Assembly: GCA_030594815.1 (NCBI GenBank)
Contig: JAUVEN010000020.1
Coordinates: forward strand, 1-33,630
Direction of reading: 5' to 3'
DNA from: Gammaproteobacteria bacterium
Lineage (GTDB): Bacteria; Pseudomonadota; Gammaproteobacteria; UBA6429; Thiohalophilaceae
Length of the DNA: 33,630 nucleotides
Shown here in pieces: positions 16,176 to 24,681 of this stretch. A model generated the notes under the pieces. That model was given only the letters and a program-made list of their open reading frames with translations, made no database searches and had not been told where the DNA came from. The first letter of the stretch is position 1. Every line of letters starts with the position of its first letter. Both the position numbers and the translations under genes were made by a program.

Positions 16176-16781
16176 GAACGAACATCAAGTGATGATGTTA
16201 AAGTTTTTCCATCTAAATCACAAAAAAACAAAGTTCAATTTGTATGGCGGTGGGGAAAAGAAAAGTCTTTTGAAAATATAAACAAAGAAATTATTGGGTA
16301 TGAAAACGAGAGTGGTGAGTATCGAATTATTAGGAAAATGCGACATACCGCAAAAATTATCAGGTCGATGTTTTTGGATAAAGAATATTCAGGAAGAAGG
16401 GGTACGGCTGAAGTGCAATATCAGGAATCAGGAGATGGTAGTGATATAGTCATTCGTACCCCTTATGATTATATTGAATACGATTCAGATGTAGAAAAGA
16501 ATGTTGTTAAAAAGCTGGATGAAGCTGAGAACGTTAAGTTCTACTGTAAATTACCCTCATGGTTCAAGATTCCCACACCTCTTGGTAGCTACAATCCTGA
16601 CTGGGCTGTCGTAACAGAAAATGATGAAAAATTATATTTAGTACGTGAAACAAAAAGTGCTCACGACAGTGAAAAACGCAGAGTGGTAGAGAATAAAAAA
16701 ATAAAATGTGGACAGGCTCATTTTGATGAGTTAGATGTTGATTTTAAAGTTGCTACTACCATTGCTGAAGTTGTTTCATAA
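16176..16781 (+). pseudogene. Chimeric Mod-Res remnant of a type III restriction-modification system
   Basis: The frame is open from 16176 (after TAA at 16173) to TAA at 16781, about 201 codons, with the first ATG at 16338. From 16176 to about 16415 it reads like the C-terminal third of Mod (VQFVWRWGKEK, MRHTAKIIRSM, RRGTAEV). It then changes without a stop into the C-terminal nuclease domain of Res (TPYDYIEYDSDVEKNV, KLPSWFKI, YNPDWAVV, LYLVRETK). The PD-(D/E)XK residues Pro-Asp (87-88 from the ATG) and Glu-x-Lys (104-106) are kept. The Mod end and most of Res (helicase motor) are missing, so an internal deletion has fused the two genes. The 147-residue ATG form might be expressed, but no strong ribosome site is seen. 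Confidence 0.75.
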
Positions 16782-16857
16782 TAATTTTTGTATGGGGCAT
16801 ATTATGTAACATGTTATATCTTTATTTAAAAAACACCATGATCAAGGAGTGATCAAT

Positions 16858-17697
16858 ATGCGTCATTACTACCTCATTATTTTTCTTTTATTTATGCCGT
16901 TTTTGGCTATTGCTTCTGAACAAACTCCGCCTGCTTTGTTACTAGCTAAAGTGTATAAGCAAAATAACCAACTTGCTGAATATTGGGTTAGTGAAAAGCT
17001 CGATGGTGTTAGAGCATATTGGAATGGCAATGAATTTATTTCACGCCAAGGCCATATCATTCACACACCTAAATGGTTTATCAAAAATTTACCTACTATA
17101 AAATTAGATGGAGAGTTATGGTTGGGCAGGACTCGCTTTGATGAGCTTTCAGGAAGAGTGAGAAAAAAAGTCTATGTCGATAGTGATTGGCTGGATATTA
17201 AATATATGATTTTTGATTTACCCGATAGCAATGAAATATTTACCCAACGTTTAAAACAACTTGAAAAAATAATTTACAACATTAATGAAAAACATATTCG
17301 GTTAATTAAACAATCTAAAGTTTCATCGCATAATGCTTTGATGAAAAAATTAGATAAGTTAGTCGTGTTGGGTGCAGAAGGATTAATGCTACATCGAGGT
17401 TCATCTTTTTATAAAAGTGGCAGACATGATGATTTGTTAAAATTAAAACGTTATTTCGATGCAGAAGCGATTGTTATTAAACATATAGAAGGTAAAGGAA
17501 AATTTAAAGGCATGTTGGGTTCAATGTTAGTCGAAACTAAGGGCAAAATACGTTTTAAAATTGGATCTGGTTTCTCGCTAAAAGAAAGGAAAAAACCTCC
17601 AGAAATTGGTGCGGAAATAACCTATAAATATTTTGGTTTAACAAGCAAAGGTACGCCCAGATTTGCCAGCTATTTACGAGTACGAAAGAAACACTAG
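16858..17697 (+). CDS. ligE: Exported minimal ATP-dependent DNA ligase (Lig E type)
   Basis: A 279-residue ligase with a signal peptide (residues 1-20, ending AIAS), which places it in the periplasm. ATG at 16858 is chosen because AAGGAG lies at 16844-16849; a GTG nine bases earlier would overlap that site. The nucleotidyltransferase motif I is KLDG with Lys47 as the AMP-accepting residue. DGELW (84-88) is motif III, EGLMLH motif IV and LLKLKRYFDAEAIVI motif V. A compact OB-fold domain ends the protein. The Lig E group occurs in naturally competent and biofilm-forming gammaproteobacteria and Neisseria and is thought to act on extracellular or incoming DNA. The gene is single and converges on the carbonic anhydrase gene with one base between their stop codons. 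Confidence 0.93.
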   Translation: MRHYYLIIFLLFMPFLAIASEQTPPALLLAKVYKQNNQLAEYWVSEKLDGVRAYWNGNEFISRQGHIIHTPKWFIKNLPTIKLDGELWLGRTRFDELSGRVRKKVYVDSDWLDIKYMIFDLPDSNEIFTQRLKQLEKIIYNINEKHIRLIKQSKVSSHNALMKKLDKLVVLGAEGLMLHRGSSFYKSGRHDDLLKLKRYFDAEAIVIKHIEGKGKFKGMLGSMLVETKGKIRFKIGSGFSLKERKKPPEIGAEITYKYFGLTSKGTPRFASYLRVRKKH

Positions 17698-17698
17698 T

Positions 17699-18331
17699 TT
17701 AACTTTTTTCAGCAGCTAATATATCTGCATTTACTTCATCTATTTTGATTAATTGACCGTTGTGCAGTTCGTAATAGTAACCGACCAGTTGCAAGCTTCC
17801 TTGTTCAACACGTTCACGCACCCAAGGGTGAGTTAATAGATTACGAAGTGAATAGCTGATAGCGGTTTTTTCACAGGCATCGATTTTTTCATCAAGGCTA
17901 TTTAGATCTGTACGAGCAAGTACTTCTTTTTTTGCCGGTGCCGCGATTTGCATCCAGCGATCAATAAAGCCGTCTTTTTTAATGTTGCCATCATTTTCCA
18001 TTAATGCTCGAATACCACCGCAGTTGGCATGGCCGAGTACCATAACTTCTTTTACCTTGAGACAAGTAACAGCAAACTCCAGTGCGGCACTGGTACCGTG
18101 GTAATCACCTTGTAGTTCATAAGGGGGAATAAGGTTGGCAACATTACGAATGACAAAAATCTCACCGGGATCAGCATCAAATAAAATACCGGTATCAACA
18201 CGTGAATCACAACACGAAACCATGGCAACATCAGGTGCTTGTTGCTGCGCTAATTTTTCAAGTTGTTCGCGATTACGTTGAAAATAACCGTTTCGAAAAC
18301 GTTCATAACCTTTGAGTAATTTTTCTAGCAT
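17699..18331 (-). CDS. Beta-class carbonic anhydrase
   Basis: A 210-residue cytosolic zinc enzyme interconverting CO2 and bicarbonate. The zinc ligands are visible as Cys40 with Asp42 and Arg44 (CCDSR) and as His101 and Cys104 (HANCGG). RNVANLIPPYE and HGTSAALEFAV are the usual structural blocks. There is no signal peptide. It is the last gene of the leftward CO2-fixation set, 50 bases after the 149-residue unknown gene, so it is probably made along with CbbQ/CbbO. Providing CO2 to a form II RuBisCO is the likely role (inference). No carboxysome genes are present in the window. Confidence 0.95.
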   Translation of the reverse strand: MLEKLLKGYERFRNGYFQRNREQLEKLAQQQAPDVAMVSCCDSRVDTGILFDADPGEIFVIRNVANLIPPYELQGDYHGTSAALEFAVTCLKVKEVMVLGHANCGGIRALMENDGNIKKDGFIDRWMQIAAPAKKEVLARTDLNSLDEKIDACEKTAISYSLRNLLTHPWVRERVEQGSLQLVGYYYELHNGQLIKIDEVNADILAAEKS

Positions 18332-18381
18332 GTCTTTTTAACTTTTAATGATTTATAGCCAGGAATTGGCATTGAAATAAT

Positions 18382-18831
18382 TTAAAATGATTCTGTTATT
18401 GCTTGCGATGTGGATGAGTTTAAAGCTTCATCTTTTTTACCGAGCATATAAGCTTCCAGTAAGGCTTTTTTTAATTCAACATGCTCAGAGAAATCGGTAA
18501 TCTGCATATGTTCTTCAGCAACCGCTAGCAGTTTTATCAGTGCTTTGTTTTTAGTCCAGGCGGCTTCAAATGCGGCAATATCGAGTTGGCCATCATCATT
18601 AATAAATTCTGCCACTAAACCTTGTGCATCACTGTATTTTATTTCTGTCGCTTGCATCATTTCATATTCATAGGAATAGGCATCATGATTATTGGCTTTT
18701 GCAATCAAAGAACATAAATTAGGAAAAGTGCCTGAACCCTCAAGATAGGGTTCTAACTCAACAGTCATTGAAGGCGAATGCTCTTTGCCTTTAAATGAAA
18801 AATGAATAGATGCTTTAAGGATGTTTTTCAT
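18382..18831 (-). CDS. Unknown protein in the cbbQ-cbbO operon
   Basis: A 149-residue acidic protein that I do not recognise. There is no signal peptide or membrane helix. The first half has a strand-like MKNILKASIHFSFKGKEHS start followed by TVELEPYL. The second half is helical with EEHMQITDFSEHVELKKALLEAYMLGKKDE. It lies 21 bases after cbbO and 50 bases before the carbonic anhydrase gene, all on one strand, so it is very likely co-transcribed with them. Position suggests a helper for RuBisCO activation or CO2 supply, but no motif proves this. Confidence 0.75.
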   Translation of the reverse strand: MKNILKASIHFSFKGKEHSPSMTVELEPYLEGSGTFPNLCSLIAKANNHDAYSYEYEMMQATEIKYSDAQGLVAEFINDDGQLDIAAFEAAWTKNKALIKLLAVAEEHMQITDFSEHVELKKALLEAYMLGKKDEALNSSTSQAITESF

Positions 18832-18852
18832 ATGTTTGTTCTTAAATAGAGT

Positions 18853-21108
18853 TTAAGCCGTTAATGACATAAATAACTTCGGCAACTGTTCTGGCAACTT
18901 TTCAATGTTATCAATAACGGTATAACCATTTTTACCAAAGATATCGGCAATGTATTCATCGGCCTTTTTATCAAGACTAATACAATGAGTGTAAATACCT
19001 TTAGCAGATAATTCATCAACCGCTTTATGCGTGTCATTGATTAACAGTTTGTCATCACTGACATCAATATCAGCCGGTTCACCATCGGTTAAGATCAACA
19101 GTAATTTCTTATCGGCTTGTTGCCCTTCTAAATAATGCGAAGCATGTCGAACCGCTGCGCCCATACGTGTTGAGTAACCGGGTTCTATTGCTGCAAGTCT
19201 TGACTTTACAGTGTCATCCCAATGTTCAGTAAACCCTTTTATGTGATGGTAACGAACATTGTGGCGAGTATCTGAATGGAAACCGGCTATAGCGAACTTA
19301 TCACCAAGCTGTTCAATCGACCAGCCCAATAAGGTGGTGGCTTCACGGCTGAGTTCAAGAATGCTTTGTGTGCTACCTTCAGGTACTTCATTTAATGAAG
19401 CGGATAAATCCATTAATAATAAAACAGCAAAATCACGGCCATCATGTTTATGGCTCATATTAATGCGTGGGTCAGGTTGCGCACCACTTTTAAAGTCAAT
19501 GATTGAACGTATTGCAACATCTAAGTCTAACTCGCTACCTTCTTCCTGGTAACGAATACGAACATAATTTTGTGGCTTTAATAAATCTAATAAGCGTTTT
19601 AAATAATTCGCTAAAGCAGAATGCTTTTCTAATATTTTATCAATATCAGAAGCATTACCTGGCTGATGCAGTGATTCATACAGCGTGACCCAATCAGGTT
19701 TATAACTGTTGGTATTGTAGTCCCACTCGTGATAATGACGCGGCGGCAATCCATCGGGTTCAACCGTTTCTAAATTTTGCGGTTCACTGGTGTCATCTTC
19801 CGCTTCATCATTTTCTTCAATAAAGAGCCACATGTGACGATTATCATCGCGGTAATCGATTTCAGTATTTTCAAAACGAATCTTTGGTAGTTGATCAGTT
19901 TGTAGGCGAGTTTTAGTGGTAAAGGAAATCGCGAGCAGTAACATTTCTTTACTGTTTGATTCTGCGTTGTCCTTTAAAGCATTATGAAATTTTTCGACAA
20001 ATTCAAGAATCACGGGGTTTTTATAACCATGATTTTCATCAAGAATGGCGCGCGACAACATAGCTAAGCGATGACGAACGCAAGACTCGTTTTCATTGTC
20101 GCAGCTACCTTCAACAGGAATTGGGTGCAGAGCAAGAAAATATTTTCTTAGTCCTGGGTAGTCTCTAAGGATTAAGGCTTCAATGCGCGAGTCTTCAAAC
20201 AACTCAACGGCAATACGTTGAAACGGTGATAAGTTATCTGCAATTTGCCTTGTGGTCCAACGCTTGTGGCCAGCCATATGTGCAAGAACAACACGATAAC
20301 GATCAATTCCTGAAATGCCATCTTTATCATCAAACACATCGGGGACTCGCATGCCTAAACTGTCATAGTAAGGTTGCGGTTTGCGCATCTCATCAAAACC
20401 TAATGAATAAGGCACAAGATATTCTTCTGCTTGCCACATGCTACGCATGTACATATCTAGCGAACGTTCATTATCCATATACAATGTGCCGTGACGTTCA
20501 CGTTGTAACATTGCTTTAGAATCTGCAGATTGTAGAGTGAAAAAATCACGTTGACGTTCAGGATGGTTGTTGTAGTTACGTGCACCGTATTCCATCCAGT
20601 TTTTTAAGCCTTCAAGTGAAAGTTGGCTAAGCAGGTAAGGAATTTGTTGCAGTAAATCAGGCAAACCCGGACTAGCGAATGTCGTATGGTGACCATGAAT
20701 CGAACCCGTAGTGGCATGCATCATTTCAAAAATAATTTCGATGAAGTGCTTCATTTGCTCTTTGGTGCCTAAGCGACGAGCGGCTTCAGGTAAGCAATGC
20801 ATAAACGGCGGGATAGAATTACCATTGGGTGTACGTGACATATCCCAAACGGCTTGTGAAACCATACTCAGCATTTCTTCGCCTAAGTCGTGGGCGATGT
20901 TAGGCATTTCTTCAAGATAAACCAGGACAGGTTCAAAGCCACGACCGATCATGCAAACCATGGAGGCGCCTTTTAAGTAATCTTCAACACCATCATTACT
21001 TAAGTTACGCATTACATCTTTCATGTAGTCGTCAAAGCAATCTTCAATTTGCTCGAAACTACATTTTAGTTTTTTGCGATATTCTGGAAATTCAGTTTCT
21101 GTTGTCAT
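18853..21108 (-). CDS. cbbO: CbbO, von Willebrand A-domain subunit of the RuBisCO activase
   Basis: A 751-residue protein. CbbO is the adaptor that joins RuBisCO to the CbbQ ATPase ring so that tight-binding sugar phosphates are removed from inhibited active sites. The long helical N-terminal region (about 1-420) includes HMAGHKRWTTRQIADN. An acidic linker (about 430-455) precedes the C-terminal VWA domain (about 555-750). Its metal-ion site is intact, with DLSAS at 567-571, Thr647 in GYSTRMG and Asp675 in LTDGEP. Length is normal for CbbO. It is separated from cbbQ by about 150 bases holding a long imperfect inverted repeat, and is followed closely by the 149-residue gene. Confidence 0.95.
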   Translation of the reverse strand: MTTETEFPEYRKKLKCSFEQIEDCFDDYMKDVMRNLSNDGVEDYLKGASMVCMIGRGFEPVLVYLEEMPNIAHDLGEEMLSMVSQAVWDMSRTPNGNSIPPFMHCLPEAARRLGTKEQMKHFIEIIFEMMHATTGSIHGHHTTFASPGLPDLLQQIPYLLSQLSLEGLKNWMEYGARNYNNHPERQRDFFTLQSADSKAMLQRERHGTLYMDNERSLDMYMRSMWQAEEYLVPYSLGFDEMRKPQPYYDSLGMRVPDVFDDKDGISGIDRYRVVLAHMAGHKRWTTRQIADNLSPFQRIAVELFEDSRIEALILRDYPGLRKYFLALHPIPVEGSCDNENESCVRHRLAMLSRAILDENHGYKNPVILEFVEKFHNALKDNAESNSKEMLLLAISFTTKTRLQTDQLPKIRFENTEIDYRDDNRHMWLFIEENDEAEDDTSEPQNLETVEPDGLPPRHYHEWDYNTNSYKPDWVTLYESLHQPGNASDIDKILEKHSALANYLKRLLDLLKPQNYVRIRYQEEGSELDLDVAIRSIIDFKSGAQPDPRINMSHKHDGRDFAVLLLMDLSASLNEVPEGSTQSILELSREATTLLGWSIEQLGDKFAIAGFHSDTRHNVRYHHIKGFTEHWDDTVKSRLAAIEPGYSTRMGAAVRHASHYLEGQQADKKLLLILTDGEPADIDVSDDKLLINDTHKAVDELSAKGIYTHCISLDKKADEYIADIFGKNGYTVIDNIEKLPEQLPKLFMSLTA

Positions 21109-21118
21109 GTTTATTTTT

Positions 21119-21249
21119 CACCACGAAGGGCACGAAGGACACTAAGAAAAGAAAAATATGATTATTTATAAAGAAATAAATCTTTATTTAAAAATATTTA
21201 AGAGTTGAACAAATATTTAACTCTTTGTGTTCTTCGTGTCCTTGGTGGC
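21119..21249. repeat. Inverted-repeat element between cbbQ and cbbO
   Basis: The left arm (21119-21150) carries CACGAAGGGCACGAAGGACAC, 21 bases long when counted with its first base; its 20-base core is ACGAAGGGCACGAAGGACAC. The right arm (21221-21248, CTTTGTGTTCTTCGTGTCC and GGTGG) is its imperfect inverted copy. The roughly 70 bases between are very AT-rich. This CACGAAGG/CCTTCGTG pattern recurs between genes in many proteobacteria. In the transcript it would fold into a long hairpin between the two activase genes. Confidence 0.65.
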
Positions 21250-21260
21250 TCAATATATTT

Positions 21261-22070
21261 TTAACCAAAAATACTATCAATAGAATGAATTAAAGTATCG
21301 CGAATGTCTTTGTCATCAGTAATTGGAGTGACGAGTGCCATACGGCAAGCAGATTTCGCTTCGATACCATTATTCATTAAGGTCGCTGCGTAAACTAACA
21401 AACGAGTAGAGATACCTTCATCAAGGCCATGGCCTTTTAGGTTACGTGCAGTGTGTGCAATTTTTACTAACTTCGCTGCAATGGCTTCATCAACTCCGGC
21501 TTCTTTAACAACGATTGCTGTTTCAACTTTTGAATCGGGGTAATCAAAATCTAAACCAGAGAAACGTTGTTTAGTTGATTGTTTAAGATCTTTCATCATG
21601 CTTTGATAACCAGGGTTATAAGAAATAACTAACTGGAAGTCCGGGTGAGCATTAATAAGCTCACCTTTTTTATCAAGCGGTAACTGACGACGATGATCAG
21701 TAAGAGGGTGAATAACAACAGTCGTATCCTGACGTGCTTCAACAATTTCATCTAAGTAACAAATTGCGCCAATACGTGCAGCCGTTGTTAACGGGCCATC
21801 TAACCAACGTGTGCCGTTAGCATCAAGTAAGTAACGACCAACTAAATCAGACGCTGTCATATCTTCATTACAAGCAACTGTAATTAATGGTTTGCCTAAT
21901 TTATAAGCCATGTGTTCAATAAAACGAGACTTACCACAACCGGTCGGACCTTTTACGATAACAGGCATACGGGCAGCATAAGCGGCTTCATATAATGCAA
22001 CTTCATCACCCATTGCTTCGTAATAAGGTTCTTCAGTAATTTTGTATTGTTCGATATCAATATCGCTCAT
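21261..22070 (-). CDS. cbbQ: CbbQ, MoxR-family AAA+ ATPase of the RuBisCO activase
   Basis: A 269-residue AAA+ ATPase, the hexameric motor that works with CbbO to reactivate RuBisCO. Walker A is GPTGCGKS at 41-48 and Walker B ends in Asp106-Glu107 (CYLDE). Sensor-type residues follow in VISYNPGYQ, and the family C-terminal domain occupies about 190-269. Length and motifs fit CbbQ better than other MoxR proteins because of the cbbM/cbbO context. Upstream lies a 257-base gap that contains the terminator of the DUF3365 gene, so cbbQ probably has its own promoter at about 22080-22250 rather than depending only on read-through from cbbM. Confidence 0.95.
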   Translation of the reverse strand: MSDIDIEQYKITEEPYYEAMGDEVALYEAAYAARMPVIVKGPTGCGKSRFIEHMAYKLGKPLITVACNEDMTASDLVGRYLLDANGTRWLDGPLTTAARIGAICYLDEIVEARQDTTVVIHPLTDHRRQLPLDKKGELINAHPDFQLVISYNPGYQSMMKDLKQSTKQRFSGLDFDYPDSKVETAIVVKEAGVDEAIAAKLVKIAHTARNLKGHGLDEGISTRLLVYAATLMNNGIEAKSACRMALVTPITDDKDIRDTLIHSIDSIFG

Positions 22071-22253
22071 GATGTATTCCTATACTTGTAGCAGTCTCAA
22101 TCTATTACGGCGGGTTTTGTACCAGGCCGCAAAACGTCCGAGTATTATACAGAGTCTTTTATATAAGTTAATTCAATGTTTCTTGTGCTATGGATAAGTT
22201 ATTGCTTATGCTTGGTTAGATTGGATTGTTACTAAGACGGGGTTTAAAACAAA

Positions 22254-22288
22254 AAAATCCGCTATCAATCGGGTTGATAGCGGATTTT
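22254..22288 (-). terminator. Bidirectional intrinsic terminator after the DUF3365 gene
   Basis: Twelve perfect pairs, 22257-22268 (ATCCGCTATCAA) with 22274-22285, loop TCGGG. A-run on the left and TTT on the right, so the minus-strand RNA ends in U's. It separates the haem-protein gene from cbbQ. Confidence 0.9.
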
Positions 22289-22327
22289 ATTGGATATTCG
22301 CTCTGTAGAGCCCTTTTTAGTACTTAC

Positions 22328-22915
22328 TCAAAGTTCTTTCTTAAGACTAAATGCCCCACGAATATCTCCCGCTTTATAGCCTCGCGCCTTATCCTCAGGA
22401 TAGAGTTTACTGAGTTGATTTTCGATTCCAGCTTTAACCTTGCCACCATGACACATGAGGCAGGGCTTTTGAGCCGTAGGGATTGCTTTCATCATACGGA
22501 AGTACTGTTTACCATCTTCCATAACGATCTCTTTGTAGGCCATGGTTTTTACCTTTTCACCGGCAGCTTTACGCTGCTCAAACTTCATCAGTACGCTTTT
22601 TTCCCATGCATCGGGTGCATTACTTGGGTTACGCAATTTGAGACTGGTTCGGCCCAGCTCTACACCGTGTTTTTTAGAGAGATCAGCGGCAACAGTAGGC
22701 GCAATTTCGTTGCAGACAGTAATTGTTTTGACGGGGCCACCGCTTTTCATGCTTTTCTTAACGTGGCCAACCAGTGTTTTGCCAAACTCCATGAAGATTT
22801 TTTTACCTTCAACGGCCAGGGCTTTTTGTTCATCTGCTGACACCTGACGGGGTGCATCTGTAGTACATGCGATAGGTAGTGTTAGGACTATTGCGGCGAA
22901 AATCACTTTTTTCAT
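22328..22915 (-). CDS. DUF3365 (Tll0287-like) single-haem c-type protein
   Basis: A 195-residue exported protein. The N-terminal leader (MKKVIFAAIVLTLPIAC) ends in a Cys that could be lipidated, although Pro at the -3 position is not a standard lipobox. The body matches DUF3365: VCNEIAPTVAADLSKKHG and RTSLKLRNPSNAPDAWE, then the haem-attachment motif CLMCHG near residues 152-157 and a final DIRGAFSLKKEL. Relatives include the cyanobacterial Tll0287 and sensory domains, and redox sensing has been proposed. It lies between cbbM and cbbQ on the same strand but has hairpin terminators on both sides, so it may be a separate transcript. Its link to CO2 fixation is by position only. Confidence 0.85.
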   Translation of the reverse strand: MKKVIFAAIVLTLPIACTTDAPRQVSADEQKALAVEGKKIFMEFGKTLVGHVKKSMKSGGPVKTITVCNEIAPTVAADLSKKHGVELGRTSLKLRNPSNAPDAWEKSVLMKFEQRKAAGEKVKTMAYKEIVMEDGKQYFRMMKAIPTAQKPCLMCHGGKVKAGIENQLSKLYPEDKARGYKAGDIRGAFSLKKEL

Positions 22916-23082
22916 ACTGATAACCTCTGATTTGGATAACTATTGTTGAGCTGGTTTAAACATTTGATCCCTTTAATATACCCTTATTGCTTATAAGGTA
23001 AAGAGGCATTTGTAAAAATACTACAGCTTCCCACCATTCCGATTGAAAGTGGGCTGTAAAAGAAAAAACAGGCAAAAAAAAC

Positions 23083-23108
23083 CCCCACCAAATGGCGAGG
23101 GTTTTTTC
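23083..23108 (-). terminator. Terminator after cbbM
   Basis: An imperfect stem formed by AAAAAACCCCCACC and GGCGAGGGTTTTTT around a short loop, with one or two mismatches. Poly-A on the left gives a U-run in the leftward RNA. It lies 17-42 bases past the cbbM stop. Confidence 0.75.
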
Positions 23109-23124
23109 AGACTAAAACGTTCGC

Positions 23125-24507
23125 TTACTTGTGAACGCCTAGCTTGTCTCTCCAACCTGGGAAGATTGAATCAGCATCACCAGGGAATGACTCGAATGCA
23201 CGAGCAAATTCATTATGATCTTTAGCGAATTCGATTGGGTCAGCGCCTTCTTTCCAACATTCAAATGCTTGACGTAAAGACTTCGCACCTGCTGCAGGAG
23301 AATCGATGTGACCGTAAGAACCACCACCAGAAGTGTTGATTACGTTGCCGTGACCTAAGTTTTCGAAGAAACCAGGTAAACGTAACGCGTTCATGCCACC
23401 AGAGATGATTGGCGTAGTTGGCTTCATGCCATGCCATTCTTGATGGTAAACAGGACCATCTGCGCTATCACGTTCGATCATGTATGCGATGTTTCTATCG
23501 TCCTTACCACCTTCCATTTTGCCGTAGCCCATAGTGCCCACGTGGATACCAGAAGCACCCATAAGACGAGAAAGCTTAGCAAGAACAAATGCAGTGTAAC
23601 CACGTACAGATGAAGGTGAAGTAATCGCGCCGTGACCAGCACGATGATAATGTAAGTATTGTGAAGAATAGTTACGACGTGCAGTTGTAACCATACCTGG
23701 ACCACCAACATAACCATCAACCAGGAAAGCAACTGCATGAGCATTTTCAGCAAAAGTTTCTAAGATGTAGTCAGCACGAGCACACATTTCGTGGTGATCG
23801 TCAGCTGTGATGTTTGCAGAGAAGATTTTAGCTTCGCCAGTTTCGTCTTGTGCACGTTTCATTGCGTCAGCAACTAAAGGAATAACCTTTTTCATTGGGC
23901 AGAAAACCTGGTTGCCTTGAGGCTCATCATTTTTGATGAAATCGCCACCTAACCAGAACTGGTATGCAGCTTCAGCGAAAGGCTCTGGACGTAAACCTAA
24001 TTTAGGCTTGATGATAGTACCTGCGATGTAACCACCGTCTTCACGTGGACGACCTAAGATGCTCCACATATCAGTGATATCTACTGAAGGACCATCGAAA
24101 GATTGAAGCATTTTCTTAGGAACATAGAAATCGATCATTTGTGCACATTGCACATCACCCATGCCCTGGTTGTTACCAATAGCAAGAGTAAGGAAAGATA
24201 CAACCATTGAACGGCCGTCAATTACGTTACGGTCAAATAAATCGTTAGGGTATGCAAGTTTCATGATGCCTTTAGCTTCATCAATCTCGTAAACCATACA
24301 ATCTAAGTTTTTCGTGAAGTCATCTGTAGTTGAAACTTCAACGTTAGTACCAGTAGATGATTCTGCTGCGAAATGAGCTGCAGTTTCTAAATAACCACCA
24401 AAGCCAGGCATTGGTGTCATAGTGTAAGCCACTAACATGTGACCGCCGTCGGCTATAAGTGTTGCTTCATCCAGACTTAAGTCTGCATACCGTGCTGATT
24501 GATCCAT
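23125..24507 (-). CDS. cbbM: Form II RuBisCO large subunit
   Basis: A 460-residue form II ribulose-1,5-bisphosphate carboxylase/oxygenase, the CO2-fixing enzyme of the Calvin cycle. Active-site residues are all in place: Lys167 in [10 protein letters not shown], the carbamylated Lys192 with Asp194 and Glu195 (FIKNDEPQ), His288-Arg289 (HYHRAGHG) and the loop-6 Lys330 (GYGKMEG). The [10 protein letters not shown] and [10 protein letters not shown] phosphate-binding blocks are also present. The size is normal, and form II needs no small subunit; none is encoded nearby. A GAGGAA precedes the ATG. It is divergent from cbbR across 174 bases, followed by a terminator, the DUF3365 gene and cbbQO. The absence of carboxysome genes fits use at raised CO2 or low oxygen. 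Confidence 0.98.
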   Translation of the reverse strand: MDQSARYADLSLDEATLIADGGHMLVAYTMTPMPGFGGYLETAAHFAAESSTGTNVEVSTTDDFTKNLDCMVYEIDEAKGIMKLAYPNDLFDRNVIDGRSMVVSFLTLAIGNNQGMGDVQCAQMIDFYVPKKMLQSFDGPSVDITDMWSILGRPREDGGYIAGTIIKPKLGLRPEPFAEAAYQFWLGGDFIKNDEPQGNQVFCPMKKVIPLVADAMKRAQDETGEAKIFSANITADDHHEMCARADYILETFAENAHAVAFLVDGYVGGPGMVTTARRNYSSQYLHYHRAGHGAITSPSSVRGYTAFVLAKLSRLMGASGIHVGTMGYGKMEGGKDDRNIAYMIERDSADGPVYHQEWHGMKPTTPIISGGMNALRLPGFFENLGHGNVINTSGGGSYGHIDSPAAGAKSLRQAFECWKEGADPIEFAKDHNEFARAFESFPGDADSIFPGWRDKLGVHK

Positions 24508-24681
24508 TATAGATTTCCTCGTTTATAAAAATTCGTTTTAACTTTCACCCAAATTAATATGGGCTAAGCTTCAAGTTTCGGCTGGATATTAAGTGCTCCT
24601 GCCAGAAAGTTTTGCGACTATACGCAGGATCATTCATAATTGATACTCAATATTTTTGATGATTATGATAAGCAAAACCTT
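24508..24681. promoter_or_regulatory. Divergent cbbM/cbbR control region with candidate CbbR sites
   Basis: LysR regulators of cbb genes bind TNA-N7/8-TNA. Two such sites are seen: TAA-TATGGGC-TAA at 24555-24567 and TAA-TTGATAC-TCA at 24637-24649. The latter overlaps a small palindrome ATTGA-TAC-TCAAT (24639-24651). The sites bracket a stretch that should hold the cbbM promoter. The AT-rich background makes chance matches likely, so the exact sites are tentative although the region's role is well supported by gene arrangement. Confidence 0.45.

Noticed and set aside
22226-22840. 204-codon plus-strand frame across the DUF3365 gene
   Set aside because: Antisense shadow; the minus strand has the signal peptide, DUF3365 blocks and the CxxCH haem motif.
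24640-24681. TTG start extending CbbR by 14 residues
   Set aside because: The extension has no family match and covers a likely operator; MNITFRQLEVF is the normal start.
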